Source of the DNA: an uncultured Pelagibacteraceae bacterium
Lineage (GTDB): Bacteria > Pseudomonadota > Alphaproteobacteria > Pelagibacterales > Pelagibacteraceae
Length of the DNA: 52,173 nucleotides
Assembly (NCBI GenBank): GCA_902608305.1
Contig: CACLNK010000003.1
Coordinates: 1 to 52,173 of the forward strand
Direction of reading: 5' to 3'
Shown here: positions 1 to 8,641 of the stretch, piece by piece
Layout of the letters: each line of letters opens with the position of its first letter
Numbering within the stretch: position 1 is the stretch's first letter
Program-made: the position numbers and the translations under genes
Notes under the pieces: generated by a model
Seen by the model: only the letters and a program-made list of their open reading frames with translations
What the model was told of the DNA's origin: nothing
Databases searched by the model: none

Positions 1-755
1 CTATTTTGTCTTTCAGTGCATATGCAGGGACAGATGGGGAAAATACTCTTTCAAAAGGTTCAAATAAACCAGTTAAAGATTGTTTTGAAAAAGTCAACAG
101 GGGTATTTTTGCTTTTAATCAAGCATTGGATGGTGCTATTTTTGAACCGGTAGCAAGAGGATATAGAAAATTTCCAGTTCCAATAAGACGTGGAACTAGC
201 AATGTATTAAATAACATATCTACCTTGGTGACAATACCGAATAATCTTTTACAAGGAGAAATAAAACAGGCAGGTCAGAATACTATAAGATTTGTTGTAA
301 ATACAACCTTGGGTATTTTAGGAATATTTGACCCTGCCTCAGGTTTAGGTTTCGCTTCTTTAGAAAAAGAAGATTATGGTCAAACATTTGGAGCATGGGG
401 AATAGGAGAAGGTTGTTATTTAGTTCTTCCAGTACTAGGACCATCAACGGTGAGAGACACATTTGGTATGATCGGTAGTACTATTGCGGGAGGAGATCCT
501 TGGTATAATGTAACAGTAAAAAATGATACTCATTACTTCACAGATTTTGACTATTATGGATCTAGAGTAACTTCCGGAATAGACTTTAGAGCAAAAAATA
601 TTGAATCTTTCGAAAGTCTCGAACAAAATTCATTAGATTTTTATGCGTCTGTTAGAAGCTTATACTTACAAGATAGACAACAAAAGATTATGAATTCCAA
701 AAAAGTTGTAGATACTATGGATGATGGCGACTGGGAAGAAATAGAGTCTAATTAA
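1..755 (+). CDS. mlaA: MlaA/VacJ family phospholipid-transport lipoprotein, 5'-truncated by window edge
   Basis: ORF 6..755 is open to the window start; mature part GTDGENT.. follows an FSAYA-like signal peptide end; VacJ-like motifs (FNQALDGAIFEPVARGYRKFPVPIRRGTSNVLNNISTLVTIPNNLLQGE, FGAWGIGEGCYLVLPVLGPSTVRD). Confidence 0.9.
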   Translation, partial: ILSFSAYAGTDGENTLSKGSNKPVKDCFEKVNRGIFAFNQALDGAIFEPVARGYRKFPVPIRRGTSNVLNNISTLVTIPNNLLQGEIKQAGQNTIRFVVNTTLGILGIFDPASGLGFASLEKEDYGQTFGAWGIGEGCYLVLPVLGPSTVRDTFGMIGSTIAGGDPWYNVTVKNDTHYFTDFDYYGSRVTSGIDFRAKNIESFESLEQNSLDFYASVRSLYLQDRQQKIMNSKKVVDTMDDGDWEEIESN

Positions 756-768
756 AACAAAATCCAAC

Positions 769-1371
769 ATGAATTTTAAAAAGTGTTTAATTAAATTTTC
801 TTTAATTTTAATTTTATTTTCCATTTTTGTAGGGAAATCTTTTTCTACAGAACCTGAAAAATTTGTTCAGTCTGTAGTGGATGAAGCTTCTGCAGTCTTA
901 ACTAAAAATTATACAAAAGAACAAAAAATTGAAAAACTTCGATCTATAGCAAAAAAATCTGTGGATATTAAAGGAATAGGCTTTTACACTCTAGGGTCGC
1001 ATAGAAAAAATTTATCTGCTGGCCAAAAAGAAGAATATTCTATACTTTTTGAAAGTTATTTTTTAAAAAGCTTTGCGAGTAGACTTAGTGAATATACAGA
1101 TCCAAAAATTAATGTGACTGGCAGCAAAATACTAAATGAAAAATATACAATAATATCAAGCATATTAGTTGCAACTGACAAAAGACCAGAAGTTAAGATT
1201 GATTGGAGGATTTATACAAAAAATCCAGACGAACCTTTAATTAGAGATTTAATAATAGAAGGATTGAGCCTTGCAAGGACTCAAAAAGAAGAATTCAATT
1301 CAATTATTCAAAGCAATGATGATAACATCAATGTACTATTCACAAATTTAAAAGAATTTATCAACAAATAA
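769..1371 (+). CDS. mlaC: MlaC/Ttg2D family phospholipid-binding ABC transporter auxiliary protein
   Basis: Signal peptide, ~200 aa, directly downstream of mlaA; MlaC-like VVDEASAVLTKNYT.. Confidence 0.85.
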   Translation: MNFKKCLIKFSLILILFSIFVGKSFSTEPEKFVQSVVDEASAVLTKNYTKEQKIEKLRSIAKKSVDIKGIGFYTLGSHRKNLSAGQKEEYSILFESYFLKSFASRLSEYTDPKINVTGSKILNEKYTIISSILVATDKRPEVKIDWRIYTKNPDEPLIRDLIIEGLSLARTQKEEFNSIIQSNDDNINVLFTNLKEFINK

Positions 1372-1499
1372 ATTGTGTTAAAAGTTTACCAGGACTCAAG
1401 TCTGATTAACAATCTTTGAAGTACATAAAGAGTTGATAATTGAACATTTTAAGTTTTAAACACTTAAGCAAAATAAATTAAATTCTCAAATACTAAGTT

Positions 1500-2486
1500 T
1501 TAATCTTTTTTTTCCTCTTGTTCTTCTTCTTGTTTAAGTCTTTGTTCTTCTTGTTCTTGCTGTTCTTTTTGTCTTTGTTCTTCTTGTTCTTGTAATCTTT
1601 GTTCTTCTTCTTGTTTAAGTCTTTGTTCTTCTTCATGCTGATTTATTTGTTGTTCTTGTTCTTTTTGTCTTTGTTCTCTATCTTCTTGTAATTTTTGTTC
1701 TTCTTCTTGTTTAAGTCTTTGTTCTTCTTGTTCTTTTTGTCTTTGTTCTTCTGCAAATGCTCGATGACGAAAATATTCTTGTTGACTTTGTTTCTCTTCT
1801 TCTCTCTTTAATTTTCTTTCTTCTAGTTCTTTTTGTTTTTGTTCTTCTTGTTCTTTTTGTCTTTGTTCTTTCTCTTCTTGTAATTTTTGTTTTTCTTCTT
1901 GCTTAAGTCTTTGTTCTTCTTCTTGCTTAAGTCTTTGTTCTTCTTTTGCTTCCTTTTGTTTTATTTTTTTATTAATTCGGTCTAGTCTTTTTTGTTCTTG
2001 TTTTTCTTTTTTAATTTGTTTTAATATTATTTTTTTATTAATTCGGTCTAGTCTTTTTTGTTCTTGTTTTTCTTTTTTAATTTGTTTTGCTTTTTTTCTT
2101 TTTTCAAGTTTAATTTGTTTTAATTTGTTAATTTTTTGTTTCTTTTTAAAATTTTCATAAGCCTTATTAAATGACTTAAATGTAAAATTTGCTAATCTAT
2201 GTAAGCTTATTTTACTAAGCTGATTTATTTGATTGCTAATTATTTGTTTTTTTTTTCTTTGTAGCTGTAAGTTCAGCCCTTTAAGATATTTTATTTGCTT
2301 AGTGATTTTTAGTTTTTTTCTGCTTTTTAGCAGTAAATTCAGTCCTTTAAGATGTTTTATTTGCTTAGTAATTTTTGTGATTTTTATTTTCTTCAAATTT
2401 ATTTTTGATATTTCTTTCTTAACCTTACTTATAGTTTTCTTGCTTTTTTTTAATTTTCTAGTTTTCTTTTTTCTTTTTTTTCTCAT
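1500..2486 (-). CDS. Low-complexity K/E/Q-rich repetitive protein, function unknown
   Basis: 328 aa, almost only K/E/Q/R/L/I; tandem internal repeats (KQIKKEKQEQKRLDRINKKI x2; KITKQIK[HY]LKGLNL x2; EEQRLKQEEEQ many times). Confidence 0.6.
   Translation of the reverse strand: MRKKRKKKTRKLKKSKKTISKVKKEISKINLKKIKITKITKQIKHLKGLNLLLKSRKKLKITKQIKYLKGLNLQLQRKKKQIISNQINQLSKISLHRLANFTFKSFNKAYENFKKKQKINKLKQIKLEKRKKAKQIKKEKQEQKRLDRINKKIILKQIKKEKQEQKRLDRINKKIKQKEAKEEQRLKQEEEQRLKQEEKQKLQEEKEQRQKEQEEQKQKELEERKLKREEEKQSQQEYFRHRAFAEEQRQKEQEEQRLKQEEEQKLQEDREQRQKEQEQQINQHEEEQRLKQEEEQRLQEQEEQRQKEQQEQEEQRLKQEEEQEEKKD
1961..2088. repeat. Tandem direct repeat, two 62-bp identical copies with 66-bp period
   Basis: ttattttttt attaattcgg tctagtcttt tttgttcttg tttttctttt ttaatttgtttt at 1961-2022 and again at 2027-2088. 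Confidence 0.9.
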
Positions 2487-2541
2487 AATAGACTTTTAAT
2501 TTTGAATTAAGAACCAAATACTGAAAAGTCACAAATTATAT

Positions 2542-2754
2542 TTAGTTAAAAAAAAATATCGCAACTATAATAAGTAATCCTGCTACTATTCCTGTTATAA
2601 TGTATGATAGTTTTTTTTCTTTTTTTCTTTCTTCGGCATTTCTCCTATTGATATCATCAATATTAAGTCTGCCAGGTGATTCTGGACTTTCTCGCGTCTC
2701 TACTTTTTGGCTTGATGCCGTTATTTCATCTGTTTGTTTATTCTTATTCTCCAT
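2542..2754 (-). CDS. Small single-pass membrane protein, unknown function
   Basis: Polar N-terminus (MENKNKQTDEITASSQ..) and C-terminal TM helix LSYIITGIVAGLLIIVAIFFFN; ORF extends to 2781. Confidence 0.55.
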   Translation of the reverse strand: MENKNKQTDEITASSQKVETRESPESPGRLNIDDINRRNAEERKKEKKLSYIITGIVAGLLIIVAIFFFN

Positions 2755-2961
2755 ATTCTTATTTGAACAAATTTTCTTCAACTATACAACAACAGTAGCT
2801 CCGTATTTATAAGTTTAAGATTCAACCTAAAAGTTAAACCTATTAATAATTGGCATAAAAACAATTTTTTATTAACATTTTTACTATTTGATTAATAAAT
2901 GTTTTTTATTTTAAAAAATTTGAATAATTAAAAAAAAATAAATTGGAAAATTCAATATTTC

Positions 2962-3038
2962 TGGTGGGCCCGCCAGGACTCGAACCTGGGACCAATACAT
3001 TATGAGTGTACTGCTCTAACCAACTGAGCTACAGGCCC
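2962..3038 (-). tRNA. tRNA with CAU anticodon (elongator Met or Ile2)
   Basis: Complete cloverleaf: GGGCCTG TA GCTC AGTTGGTTA GAGC A GTACA CTCATAA TGTAT .. CCAGG TTCGAGT CCTGG CGGGCCC A CCA. Confidence 0.93.
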
Positions 3039-3100
3039 TTAGAACAAATAATAAATACAGCAAAAATTAAATTCTAGCAACAAGACTAAATTATAATAAA

Positions 3101-3175
3101 TGGTGGGCCTTGTAGGTTACGCTCCTACTACCTTTCCCATGTCAAGGGAACACTCTACTATTGAGCTAAAGGCCC
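3101..3175 (-). tRNA. tRNA-Val(GAC) with atypical D- and T-loops
   Basis: GGGCCTT TA GCTC AATAGTA GAGT G TTCCC TTGACAT GGGAA AGGTA GTAGG AGCGTAA CCTAC AAGGCCC A CCA; stems complete, encoded CCA, anticodon GAC. Confidence 0.85.
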
Positions 3176-3179
3176 AGTA

Positions 3180-5021
3180 TTAACTTTCTAAGAAACTTTT
3201 TAGTTGTTTAGATCTACTTGGATGTTTTAATTTTCTTAAAGCTTTAGCTTCAATCTGTCTTATTCGTTCTCTTGTTACTGAAAACTGCAAACCTACTTCT
3301 TCAAGAGTATGATCGGTGTTCATTCCAACGCCAAAACGCATTCTAAGAACTCTTTCTTCTCTTGGGGTAAGTGTGGATAGTATTTTTGTTGTTGCCTCAC
3401 TTAAATTTGATTTAATAGCTTGTTCTAAAGGCGCTAAAGCTTTCGTATCTTCTATAAAATCTCCTAAACTACTATCTTCTTCGTCTCCCACAGGTTTTTC
3501 TAATGAAACAGGTTCTTTTGAAATTTTAAGAACTTTTCTTACTTTATCTAACGGCATTCTTAATTTTTTAGATAATTCTTCGGGTGTTGCCTCTCTACCA
3601 AATTCGCTTAGAATTAATCTTTGAGTTCTAACAATTTTATTAATTGTTTCAATCATATGTACTGGTATTCTAATTGTTCTAGCCTGATCAGCAATTGATC
3701 TTGTTATTGCTTGTCTAATCCACCATGTTGCATAAGTTGAAAATTTATAACCTCTTCTATATTCAAATTTATCAACGGCTTTCATTAAACCAATATTACC
3801 TTCTTGTATAAGATCTAAAAACTGCAAACCTCTATTGGTATATTTTTTAGCAATTGAAATAACTAATCTTAAATTTGCTTCCACCATTTCTTTTTTTGCG
3901 ATTCTTGATTCTTTTTCTCCTTTTTGTATTCTGCTGACTAATTTCTTAAAATCTGTTACTGAAATTCCTAGTTTTTGACTAATCTCAACTAACCTTTCTC
4001 TAATATTCTTAAATTCTTCTTTATTTTTTTGAAAAAATTTTTTCCATTCTGGATTCGTATCTAAAAAAATTTTCAAGTTTGGATTTATTTCGTTGCCAAT
4101 ATAAAATTTTATAAATTCATTCCTTGAAATATTATGATTAATAGCCAATCTCAATAGATTTCCTTCTAGTGATATAATCTTTTTGTTTTCAATATAATGT
4201 TTTTGAACTAATTCTTCCAATACAGGAGGTGACAGTTGAAGTGATTTTATATTTTCTAAAATATCTGAAACAATTTTTTGGTAGCTTTTTTCTTTATTTG
4301 GTGAAAAAATTTTAACAGATAACAAGCGTTCTAACTTTTCCTTTTGATATTTAATAAGCTTATTATAATCTCTTGATAAATTCGCAACTGTATGTAAAAC
4401 TTTTGGTTTAATTTCGTTTTCCATTGCTGCAAGTGTTGGGTTAAATTCATCATCTGTATCTTCATTGTTATTTTCTGTGTTACTTTCAGATTTGTCTTTT
4501 ATATCTGTTGAGTTTTTTTGTTTGGCACTGAGTCCGGTGCTTTCATCTTCCATATAATTAGTATCAATATCAATAATTTCTCTAACTAAAATTTCAGAAT
4601 TTTGTAATTTAACATTCCACTCAAAAAATTGCTGAGCAGTTATTGGACTTTGTGATAAAGCATTCAACATTACATCTTTTCCTGCCTCAATTCTTTTTGC
4701 TATTGCAATCTCACCTTCTCTAGATAGAAGTTCCACACCTCCCATTTCCCTAAGATACATTCTAATTGGATCGTCACTTTTTTCGATTGTTTTACCTTCT
4801 TCTTTAGAAGATGAGTCTTTTTTTCTTAATACTTTAAAATCTGATTTTTTTTCAACTAGAGTTATTTTTTCATCAAGAATATGAATAAAAGCTTGCTCAA
4901 GATTTTGATTACTTAAATTTCTTTTACCTAGTGATTTTTTTAATTCCTCAAGTGTAATAAATCCTCTATGGACTCCTCTGCCCATAAGTCTTGCAAATGA
5001 TTTTGTAATTATTCTTTCCAC
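3180..5021 (-). CDS. rpoD: RNA polymerase primary sigma factor RpoD (sigma-70)
   Basis: Region 2 [49 protein letters not shown] and region 4 [40 protein letters not shown] start. Confidence 0.97.
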   Translation of the reverse strand: MERIITKSFARLMGRGVHRGFITLEELKKSLGKRNLSNQNLEQAFIHILDEKITLVEKKSDFKVLRKKDSSSKEEGKTIEKSDDPIRMYLREMGGVELLSREGEIAIAKRIEAGKDVMLNALSQSPITAQQFFEWNVKLQNSEILVREIIDIDTNYMEDESTGLSAKQKNSTDIKDKSESNTENNNEDTDDEFNPTLAAMENEIKPKVLHTVANLSRDYNKLIKYQKEKLERLLSVKIFSPNKEKSYQKIVSDILENIKSLQLSPPVLEELVQKHYIENKKIISLEGNLLRLAINHNISRNEFIKFYIGNEINPNLKIFLDTNPEWKKFFQKNKEEFKNIRERLVEISQKLGISVTDFKKLVSRIQKGEKESRIAKKEMVEANLRLVISIAKKYTNRGLQFLDLIQEGNIGLMKAVDKFEYRRGYKFSTYATWWIRQAITRSIADQARTIRIPVHMIETINKIVRTQRLILSEFGREATPEELSKKLRMPLDKVRKVLKISKEPVSLEKPVGDEEDSSLGDFIEDTKALAPLEQAIKSNLSEATTKILSTLTPREERVLRMRFGVGMNTDHTLEEVGLQFSVTRERIRQIEAKALRKLKHPSRSKQLKSFLES

Positions 5022-5087
5022 AGTAATAAAGTCCGGAAGATGTATATAATGGCAAATTTTAAAAAAGCTATCAATAAATTCTCTGAT

Positions 5088-6863
5088 TTAATTGATATTT
5101 TGTAATTTTTTCAACTCTCTTATCTCATTAAAAGTACTCTCGCTTAAATCTTTAGCAAATTTAGATTCTAACTCTTCTATTCTAAACTCGAGTTCATAAT
5201 TTTTAAGATCTCTCGTTATTTCTTCTAGCAAATCAAATATTTTATCATGATTATTTTGATAATTATTCAAAATATGTTTAATCGAAGCAAATTTAAAGAT
5301 CTTATCAATTAATTGATTGTCTATTGACAGGTCATTTACCACAAATTTATCACCATTTTTTAATTTAGATAAAATCGCATTAAAAACTAATTTATTTTCA
5401 TTAGTAAATAATTTTATTTTTTCAATTAAATGAATGTTTTCTTGAAAAATTTCTAAATTATTTAAAATTAAATATAATAATGAAAACTCTTTTATTTCAA
5501 TTAGGCTTATAGATTTACTTTCGTTAAAATATTTTTGTGTTGATTTTAAAGATTTGGTTTTTTTTGTAAAAAACTGTCTTTTATTATTATTTATATAAGG
5601 TGTAAGGGAGGAGATTTTTTTTAAAAAATATTCTAAAATATATTTTTTTATAAATTGATCTTTAATAGTATTTGCTGTTGATCTTAATGTTTTTTCAAAA
5701 ATAGCCATCGATGATGGGTTGTTTTCTGTTTGGTTTTTATAATGATCAAATATGAACTGATGAATAGAAATTTTATTCTGTTTGGTAAAATCTATAAAAT
5801 AATCTTTACCATTCTTATTTACAAAGCTATCTGGATCTTCGTTATTTGTTAAAAATAAAAATGAAATTTTTTTTTCAGGTTTTAGTTCTTTAATTGAATT
5901 TTCAGCAGCTCTTAATGCTGCTTTATAACCACTTTCATCTCCATCAAAGCAAATAATAATGTCCTCAAAAAACTGATTTAAAATTAAAATTTGCTTATCA
6001 GTTAATGATGTGCCGAGATTAGCTACTACATTATCAATTCCATTTTTGCTTAATCCGATAACATCCATATATCCTTCAACAAGATAAACTTGGTCAATCT
6101 TATTAGATAGTTTTCTTGCTAGATCTAAATTATATAAGTTTGATCCTTTTTTAAAAAACTGTGTTTCAGGAGAATTAATATATTTTGCCAGATAATTATT
6201 TTCACGAATTGTTCTCCCGCCTAACCCAATAGGCTGTCCTGCAATACTATTTATAGGAAAAATTATTCTTTCTCTAAATCTTTCAACATAAATGTTTTTT
6301 TTATCATCTAAGTAGAAAAGACCACTTTCAATTAAAACTTTTTCATTAAAATCTTTTTTTAATTTTTCAAAAAAGTTTGTATTTTTTTCTACGTATCCAA
6401 TTTTAAATTTCTTAACTACTTCTTTGGATAAATTTCTTTTTTTTAAATAATCTCTAGCTACACTTGCTTTTTCATTTTTTAAAAGTTTCTCATGATAAAA
6501 TTGAACATATTTATTATAAATTGAAACGTATTCTTGCCATTTTTTTTCTCTTTCTTCGTCCTGTATGGAAAATGTATACGGTCTCATACCTGCTAAATTT
6601 GCGAGTGTCTTGACTGCCTCTCCAAATTTAAGATTTTGGGTTTTCATTAAAAAATCAAAAATATTTCCATGTTCAGAGGTACTAAAACAATGATAAAAAC
6701 CTTTTTCATCATTAACAGTAAAAGAAGGGGTTTTTTCTGTCTTAAAAGGGGATAATCCAATAAATTCTTTTCCTCTTTTTTTTAGATTGACAGTTTTCGA
6801 TACAACGGTTGAAACTTTTAATCTTGTTTTGATCTCATCCAAATATTCTTTAGGGTACTTCAT
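5088..6863 (-). CDS. dnaG: DNA primase DnaG
   Basis: Toprim core (YLVEGYMDVIGLSKNGIDNVVANLGTSLT, CFDGDESGYKAALRA) and N-terminal FIGLSPFKTEKTPSFTVNDEKGFYHCF; upstream of rpoD. Confidence 0.96.
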   Translation of the reverse strand: MKYPKEYLDEIKTRLKVSTVVSKTVNLKKRGKEFIGLSPFKTEKTPSFTVNDEKGFYHCFSTSEHGNIFDFLMKTQNLKFGEAVKTLANLAGMRPYTFSIQDEEREKKWQEYVSIYNKYVQFYHEKLLKNEKASVARDYLKKRNLSKEVVKKFKIGYVEKNTNFFEKLKKDFNEKVLIESGLFYLDDKKNIYVERFRERIIFPINSIAGQPIGLGGRTIRENNYLAKYINSPETQFFKKGSNLYNLDLARKLSNKIDQVYLVEGYMDVIGLSKNGIDNVVANLGTSLTDKQILILNQFFEDIIICFDGDESGYKAALRAAENSIKELKPEKKISFLFLTNNEDPDSFVNKNGKDYFIDFTKQNKISIHQFIFDHYKNQTENNPSSMAIFEKTLRSTANTIKDQFIKKYILEYFLKKISSLTPYINNNKRQFFTKKTKSLKSTQKYFNESKSISLIEIKEFSLLYLILNNLEIFQENIHLIEKIKLFTNENKLVFNAILSKLKNGDKFVVNDLSIDNQLIDKIFKFASIKHILNNYQNNHDKIFDLLEEITRDLKNYELEFRIEELESKFAKDLSESTFNEIRELKKLQNIN

Positions 6864-7324
6864 TGTTTGTTCAATATTTCTTTGAGTAAAGTTCCAGCTT
6901 TTGCAAAATCTAAATTATCTGAGTATTGTTTTTTTAATTCTCCCATTACTTTTCCCATATCTTTTAAAGAGCTTGCTCCAAGTTTGCTTGCAATTTCTTC
7001 ACAAATTTTCCTTGTTTCTATTTCATTGAGCTTTTTGGGTAAATAACCTGACAATATTTCCAACTCTTTTTCCTCAATTTCTAATAAATCTTTTCTGTTA
7101 TTTTTTTTATAAATATCTATAGATTCAGATCGTTGCTTGATCATTTTGTTTAATAGTTTTTTGATATCTTCATCGTCAGTATCTTTTTTATTGGGGCCTG
7201 ATCTATTAGATATATCTAAGTCCTTTATTCCTGATAAAACTAGCCTATAAGTTGATATTTGAATTTTAGCTTTTGATTTTAAGGCATTTTTGTAATCTGT
7301 GTCGATTTTATCTTTAAGAGACAT
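6860..7324 (-). CDS. GatB/YqeY domain protein
   Basis: MSLKDKIDTDYKNALKSKAKIQISTYRLVLSGIKDLD..LSGYLPKKLNEIE; upstream of dnaG. Confidence 0.9.
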   Translation of the reverse strand: MSLKDKIDTDYKNALKSKAKIQISTYRLVLSGIKDLDISNRSGPNKKDTDDEDIKKLLNKMIKQRSESIDIYKKNNRKDLLEIEEKELEILSGYLPKKLNEIETRKICEEIASKLGASSLKDMGKVMGELKKQYSDNLDFAKAGTLLKEILNKQ

Positions 7325-7447
7325 TTTTTTAATCTACTGTATAGACAATTTTGTTCAAAAGAAAAAATTATATTTTTAAAAATTTATATTAGATCTGTTG
7401 CGGAAATTTAGGTTTTATTGTATTAACCTTTAACTTATGAGTTGTAA

Positions 7448-8641
7448 TTGATCAAAAAACGGAAAGTTAACTCAGACAAATTTTCTTATTTTTCCCCAGG
7501 CATTTTAGTTCTTGAAAACAAAACTGTTTTCAGAGGAATGGGCATCGGTTATCAAGGAACTGCAACTGGAGAGGTGTGTTTCAATACATCACTAACAGGT
7601 TACCAAGAAATTATTTCTGATCCATCTTATGCTGGGCAAATAATTAATTTTACTTTTCCACATATAGGAAATGTTGGTACAAATAATGAAGACCATGAAT
7701 CTGATAAAATTTGGACAAGAGGTGTTATTTTTAATTCGGAAACTACCAACCCTTCAAACTATAGATCATTAAGAACTTTAGATGAATGGTTAAAAAAACA
7801 TAGAATAGTAGGAATAACTGGATTAGATACAAGAGGTTTAACTAATTTTATTAGAGATAAAGGTGCCCCGAAAGGTACCATTTCTAACAATAAAAAAGGG
7901 AATTTTAATTTAAAAAAATTAATTAATACATCTATAAAATGGCCTGGCCTAAAAGGTCTAGACCTGGCTCAAACTGTAACAACTTCAAAAAAATATGTGT
8001 GGAAAGGATTTAAAACTTGGAAAAAAGAAAAAGGTTTTGAAAAAAATAAAAAAAAATCACTTAGAATAGTTGCTGTAGATTATGGGATAAAAAAAAATAT
8101 ATTAAGATATTTTTCAAACTTTGATTGTGAAGTAATTGTTGTGCCTTGTAAGCTTAGTGCTGATGAAATAATTAAAATCAAACCTGACGGTATTTTTTTA
8201 TCAAACGGTCCTGGTGATCCTGCGGAGACAGGAAAATATGCGATCAAAATAATTCAAAAATTAATAAAATCAAATATTCCAATATTTGGAATATGTCTCG
8301 GACATCAACTGTTGGCTTTAGCGCTTAAAGCAAAAACAAAAAAAATGAAAATAGGCCACAGAGGTGCAAATCATCCAGTAAAAAATCTTATTAATGATAC
8401 TGTTGAAATTACAAGTCAAAATCATGGATTTGAAATAATTAAAGAAAGTTTACCAAAAAATATTGAAGTAACTCACAAGTCTTTATTTGATAACTGCATA
8501 GAGGGAATAAAATTAAAAAATAAACCAGTTTTTTCAGTTCAGTATCATCCTGAATCAAATCCAGGTCCACAAGATAGTCACTATTTATTTAAACTATTTA
8601 TTAATGAAGTAATAAAAAATGCCAAAAAGAAAAGATATTAA
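7448..8641 (+). CDS. carA: Carbamoyl-phosphate synthase small subunit
   Basis: GATase class I motif [13 protein letters not shown], CarA N-domain [28 protein letters not shown] start. Confidence 0.97.
   Translation: MIKKRKVNSDKFSYFSPGILVLENKTVFRGMGIGYQGTATGEVCFNTSLTGYQEIISDPSYAGQIINFTFPHIGNVGTNNEDHESDKIWTRGVIFNSETTNPSNYRSLRTLDEWLKKHRIVGITGLDTRGLTNFIRDKGAPKGTISNNKKGNFNLKKLINTSIKWPGLKGLDLAQTVTTSKKYVWKGFKTWKKEKGFEKNKKKSLRIVAVDYGIKKNILRYFSNFDCEVIVVPCKLSADEIIKIKPDGIFLSNGPGDPAETGKYAIKIIQKLIKSNIPIFGICLGHQLLALALKAKTKKMKIGHRGANHPVKNLINDTVEITSQNHGFEIIKESLPKNIEVTHKSLFDNCIEGIKLKNKPVFSVQYHPESNPGPQDSHYLFKLFINEVIKNAKKKRY

Noticed and set aside
1372-1499. Possible terminator between mlaC and the repeat gene
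   Set aside because: No convincing GC-containing stem followed by a T tract.
2233-2499. 88-aa + strand hydrophobic ORF
   Set aside because: Antisense of the lysine-rich repeat gene; F/L/I runs are a by-product of poly-A-rich codons on the other strand.
2600-2812. 70-aa + strand ORF
   Set aside because: Lies antisense to the small membrane protein and extends into intergenic DNA; no coding signature.
2864-2960. Weak AT hairpin plus T/A tracts near the tRNA-CAU 3' end (AACATTT..AAATGTT)
   Set aside because: AT-only stem with long loop; cannot be distinguished from background in this AT-rich DNA.
7325-7447. Possible riboswitch or PyrR-like leader upstream of carA
   Set aside because: Region is only ~120 bp, shared by divergent genes, and no known riboswitch core or strong structure was recognised.
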